Source: Rhodospirillales bacterium (GTDB lineage: Bacteria > Pseudomonadota > Alphaproteobacteria > Rhodospirillales > Casp-alpha2). Taken from it: a DNA stretch of 7,289 bases. Positions within the stretch are counted from its first letter, which is position 1; every line of letters begins with the position of its first letter. Below the pieces are notes generated by a model that saw only the letters and a program-made list of their open reading frames with translations, ran no database searches and was not told the origin of the DNA. The position numbers and the translations under genes are program-made. The stretch covers positions 1-7,289 of the forward strand of contig JABJOR010000448.1 of the NCBI GenBank assembly GCA_018664265.1, in the 5' to 3' direction. Shown in pieces: positions 6,669 through 7,289 of this stretch.

Positions 6669-6684
6669 CTGACTAGTCAATCAA
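6669..6684. promoter_or_regulatory. Candidate TetR operator, site 2
   Basis: CTGACTAGTCAATCAA contains the perfect 10-bp palindrome TGACTAGTCA. It starts 44 bp from site 1, about four helical turns, so proteins on the two sites would sit on the same face of the DNA. Confidence 0.55.
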
Positions 6685-6725
6685 AAAATACTCGACAAAC
6701 ATATTTTTATTGTTGTTAATACGGC

Positions 6726-6756
6726 TTGATATAGACCCTCAGGAGCTTCATATACT
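6726..6756 (+). promoter_or_regulatory. Weak candidate promoter of the divergent gene
   Basis: TTGATA (6726-6731) and TATACT (6751-6756) are separated by 19 bp, longer than ideal. Transcription would begin near 6764, about 77 bases before the ATG at 6841. No better-spaced pair is obvious. Confidence 0.25.
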
Positions 6757-6796
6757 CAGGCATGCTTTGAATAATACCGGAAATCATAGTAGGCAC

Positions 6797-6820
6797 TTTA
6801 TCTGACTTAGTTATTTCAAA
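6797..6820. promoter_or_regulatory. Degenerate third copy of the operator-like motif
   Basis: TTTATCTGACT at 6797-6807 repeats exactly the 11 bases at 6664-6674 that lead into site 2. The second half has decayed to TAGTTATTTCAAA. It lies 20-44 bp before the start codon of the divergent gene, downstream of its candidate promoter. Confidence 0.35.
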
Positions 6821-6840
6821 ATGAAAGATTTACACACCAG

Positions 6841-7289
6841 ATGAAACAAAACTCCTTTGCACCAGAATACCTTGATACCCTGCTGGACTACTTCGAAGAA
6901 GAGATCATGGGGGAAGGTTATTTCTATGGGCTGATGGACCAGTTCGAGCAACCGGACAGACGAGAAAAGATGGATTTAATGGCGCAAGTAGAACGCTATG
7001 CTGCAGAAGCTGTGCGCCCACTTGTGGAAAAGTACGGACTGATGCCAAGACCGGAACCAGAACTTAAGCTGATCGGCGAAGGTTGGATAAAGGGTCGAAA
7101 GTTAGACTGGAACGGTTTGATGAGCGATATCTCTGTTCGTTATCAGGAATACCTCGTGCAATTTCACGCACTAGAAGATATGGCTCCTGAAGAAGATTTA
7201 CCTGAACTGAACATCCTGACTGAACATGAGGTTGTCGCAATTGAATTTGCTGATCTGGAAATCGCCAATGATCCAGACTGCACAGCACC
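6841..7289 (+). CDS. Unrecognised helical protein, possibly ferritin-like; C-terminus off the window
   Basis: I do not recognise this gene with confidence. It has 149 complete codons and runs off the right edge without a stop. The start must be near 6841: an in-frame TAG at 6808-6810 lies upstream with no start codon between, though the ribosome site is poor. The protein is acidic, lacks a signal peptide or membrane segment, and looks like a helical bundle. Helix 1 is about 9-35 with EEEIMGEGYFYGL; helix 2 about 41-66 with QVERYAAEAVRPLVEKYGL; helix 3 about 90-113; helix 4 about 126-143 with TEHEVVAIEFADLE. GExY in helix 1 and HE in helix 4 recall ferritin-like or rubrerythrin-type proteins, but the standard ExxH metal pairs are absent, so metal binding is unproven. 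It is transcribed away from the amine operon across shared operator-like sites, which suggests the same regulon. Confidence 0.8.
   Translation, partial: MKQNSFAPEYLDTLLDYFEEEIMGEGYFYGLMDQFEQPDRREKMDLMAQVERYAAEAVRPLVEKYGLMPRPEPELKLIGEGWIKGRKLDWNGLMSDISVRYQEYLVQFHALEDMAPEEDLPELNILTEHEVVAIEFADLEIANDPDCTA

Larger units (their letters stand above)
6526..6840. other. Divergent regulatory region without genes
   Basis: This 315-bp AT-rich stretch lies between two genes that point away from each other. It holds two near-identical dyads (6625-6640, 6669-6684), a degenerate third copy (6797-6820), a candidate promoter for each direction, and a dyad in the leader of the solute-binding gene (6562-6586). 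I see no convincing coding sequence in it. Confidence 0.8.

Noticed and set aside
6821..6844. Seven-codon leader peptide overlapping the divergent start (TGA overlapping ATG)
   Set aside because: There is no ribosome site before it and no repeated regulatory codon; an ATG with a nearby stop is expected by chance here.

Overview
The window looks like part of an alphaproteobacterial chromosome, probably a marine or other environmental species of middling base composition. This rests on general protein character (a BetI-type regulator, a Tat-exported solute-binding protein, a trimethylamine-dehydrogenase-like flavoprotein) and on the dense gene packing. I cannot name a genus. I see no rRNA, tRNA, insertion sequence, CRISPR array or phage gene.

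Layout. Nearly all of the window (1-6525) is one minus-strand gene series, read right to left: a Tat-exported solute-binding protein (6525-5410), a 119-bp gap with a strong hairpin and a perfect AT-rich palindrome, two inner-membrane permeases that overlap at ATGA (5290-4355, 4358-3552), an ABC ATPase (3546-2449), a BetI-like TetR regulator (2389-1736), and the first 573 codons of a large iron-sulfur flavoprotein amine dehydrogenase (1720 to the left edge). A 315-bp regulatory region (6526-6840) separates this series from a plus-strand gene (6841 to the right edge). That gene encodes a small, probably all-helical protein I do not recognise, possibly ferritin-like.

How it fits together. The transporter belongs to the spermidine/putrescine (PotABCD/PotFGHI) family. 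The enzyme aligns closely with trimethylamine dehydrogenase. The regulator resembles the choline-sensing repressor BetI. Together they suggest inducible uptake and oxidative breakdown of an amine. Two near-identical dyads, CTGACTAATCAGTCAA and CTGACTAGTCAATCAA, plus a degenerate third copy, lie in the divergent region and are the best candidates for the TetR operator. They would place the divergent gene in the same regulon.

The substrate is the open question. The dehydrogenase keeps the flavin-attachment Cys, the catalytic Tyr/His/Asp and the [4Fe-4S] Cys residues, but two of the three aromatic residues that cage trimethylamine are replaced by acids. The binding protein in turn lacks the three Asp residues with which PotF holds putrescine. 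So neither plain trimethylamine nor plain putrescine fits well, and this may be an undescribed amine-catabolism locus. Comparisons to TMADH, histamine dehydrogenase and PotF are from memory of those proteins, not from a computed alignment.
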